Shown here: positions 62,903 to 64,000 of the stretch, one piece after another
Layout of the letters: every line of letters begins with the position of its first letter
Position numbering within the stretch: position 1 is the stretch's first letter
Source: Lithodes maja
Taxonomy: Eukaryota; Arthropoda; Malacostraca; Decapoda; Lithodidae
Length of the DNA stretch: 64,000 nt
Assembly: GCA_037953745.1 (NCBI GenBank)
Contig: JBAKBP010004311.1
Location: 64,501-128,500, forward strand
Direction: 5' to 3'
Translations under genes and position numbers: made by a program
The notes under the pieces: model-generated
Told to the model about the DNA's origin: nothing
The model's database searches: none
The model's input: only the letters and a program-made list of their open reading frames with translations

Positions 62903-63963
62903 CTAGACCCTCTGCCTTAAAGCTATACATGGAAAGGAAGGTTTGTCTAGAGCTACTGAAAGGTAACGAGTCAAAAACGTATGATTAGAGGCCCACAACT
63001 GTGTGGACGTAATATCTTCAACAGTTTTTTTTGTAAGGAAACGTAAAGAGTCTGCCCACTTGCGTAAATCGTGGGCCCTACCCACAACGCCGGGATTACT
63101 CTCTTTAACCCTTGTCTAGCGGGGTGTTTTGGCTCATTTGGGCATATTCAGGCCCTCCTGCATGATAAATCAAGCATCTGCATGAAAAAAAAAATATTTA
63201 GCAAAAAACTAGGCACTAAAAGCTTCAAAATGAGACCAGAACGAGCTACGTAGCACTCGTGGTTCTCTTGCAGTGATGCCACGAACATGGGAGTTTAGCA
63301 TATATCGGTATATTTTTCCCAGCTATGCTCACTACTGGCTACACTGCCGGCCTCTCGAGAACACAGGGAACATGAGTTAATGGGCGGCGGTAAGCCCTGG
63401 GAGTCGGCTGTCTGGCCCGCTGTGCTCCAGGCCATTTGCACTCTATTTTAACCCTTTAAAAGCTTTAATAATGCTCCTAACTTGCTGCAAATTGGTGCAC
63501 GACTTAAGTCGAGCGCCGCCAATAAGGGGTTAATGACCTCGACCAAGAGAGAAGCCAGTTTACGTTTCATCAAGCGTTTACCCGTACTTGCTACCCATAA
63601 AGCACCCTGGTGATTTAGAGGTGCCACTCTTAAATATTTGGTTAGAGCTTGCACTGGACATAAATTATGGTGCACCTTTCCCCTTTTCAACGCCGGCACC
63701 GTGAATTCTGAAAACACGTGTTCACTGTGCTCATTCTTGGCTATGAACCCTGGGGAAGGTGCAATCTGAATACACTTATTAAGCCTACCAAACCTGAGGC
63801 AATTAGGTGTGTTGCTCATCGCCGCCAGCTCAGATACTCTGTTCCCGGTAGCCAAAGCCATAAGGAATACTGCCTTTTTTAAGAGTATTGTAAAATCTGC
63901 AGTATGTTGGTACAGACGGGAATGAAGTAACGACAATGCTTTGTCCAGAGACCAGGTAGGCAT
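62903..63963 (-). pseudogene. DIRS #3 tyrosine recombinase, interrupted by a TTAA-bounded insertion
   Basis: The N-terminal piece (63963-63448) reads TWSLDKALSLLHSRLYQHTA, LMALATGNRVSELAAMSNTP (Arg box), FVSEF-like FSEFTVPALKRGKVHH and LCPVQALTKYLRVAPL. The C-terminal piece (63085-62903) reads GRAHDLRKWADSLRF (H-x-x-R box) and HTFLTRYLSVALDKPS (Tyr). Together they give the R..HxxR..Y order of DIRS-type recombinases. Between them lies an insertion (63105-63451), and the two pieces are also one frame apart. RT and gag should lie to the right, outside the window. The upstream end at 63963 is only the first Met seen; the frame may extend further. Confidence 0.8.
63105..63451. mobile_element. TTAA-flanked insertion (347 bp) in the DIRS #3 recombinase
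   Basis: TTAA occurs at 63105-63108 and 63448-63451, and the recombinase motifs resume on either side. The left end starts CCCTTGTCTAGCGGGG like piggyBac-type ends, but the right end (GCACTCTATT) is not its inverted copy. So it may be a piggyBac-like MITE with a damaged end, or a deletion product. Confidence 0.6.
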
Positions 63964-64000
63964 GAGCTGACGGGGAGGTGGGCGGAGTTTTAAACATGCC

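Overview
The window looks like a transposon-rich intergenic stretch of an arthropod nuclear genome, most likely a decapod crustacean. The arguments are interstitial (CCTAA)n telomere-type repeats, abundant microsatellites, tRNA-derived SINEs of a type I associate with decapods, and a DIRS, piggyBac, Merlin, PIF/Harbinger, pogo/Tigger and LINE mixture. I found no host protein-coding gene, no rRNA and no convincing functional tRNA. The species call is inference.

Layout. 1-6600: a decayed non-LTR retrotransposon (called LINE-J here, minus strand) split by a PIF/Harbinger element. 6600-8300: no gene. 8326-10413: two LTRs in inverted orientation and the start of a Ty3/Gypsy-type gag, cut by a 200-N gap. 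10614-20800: foldback repeats, microsatellites, a SINE, two more LINE-J fragments, a Tc1-like remnant and a 36-bp minisatellite. 21330-22630: a LINE RT remnant set in a tandem repeat. 23400-29640: satellite-like DNA with hairpin-forming units and CCTAA modules. 29851-30783: an intact Merlin (IS1595/ISXO2-like) transposase. 31340-33010: part of a CR1-like LINE (LINE-C). 33290-39142: an adenine-poor DIRS-type retroelement (DIRS #1) whose RT and RNase H catalytic Asp codons are lost. 39144-40215: another LINE fragment. 40216-44759: a piggyBac element with a nearly complete, once-frameshifted transposase. 44770-51138: a second DIRS (#2, minus strand) carrying nested MITEs. 51270-53300: about 420-bp tandem repeats. 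55757-59022: pogo/Tigger and piggyBac MITEs. 59064-61850: a long LINE-C copy. 62903-63963: the tyrosine recombinase of a third DIRS (#3) running off the window.

How the parts relate. The non-autonomous repeats can be matched to autonomous relatives in the window. About 485-bp TTAA-bounded MITEs share both ends with the piggyBac element at 40216-44759. A CAGT-ended MITE carries a broken pogo-type HTH. Nesting can be read to the base: a piggyBac MITE sits in the DIRS #2 gag, a pogo-like foldback sits in that MITE, and a second piggyBac MITE sits in the foldback, with an empty copy of its target preserved in the foldback's other arm.

Best candidate for something new: the adenine depletion of DIRS #1. 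Where it can be compared with DIRS #2 and #3, the lost catalytic residues are consistent with repeated A-to-C changes on one strand. This is an observation on a few aligned codons, not an established mechanism.
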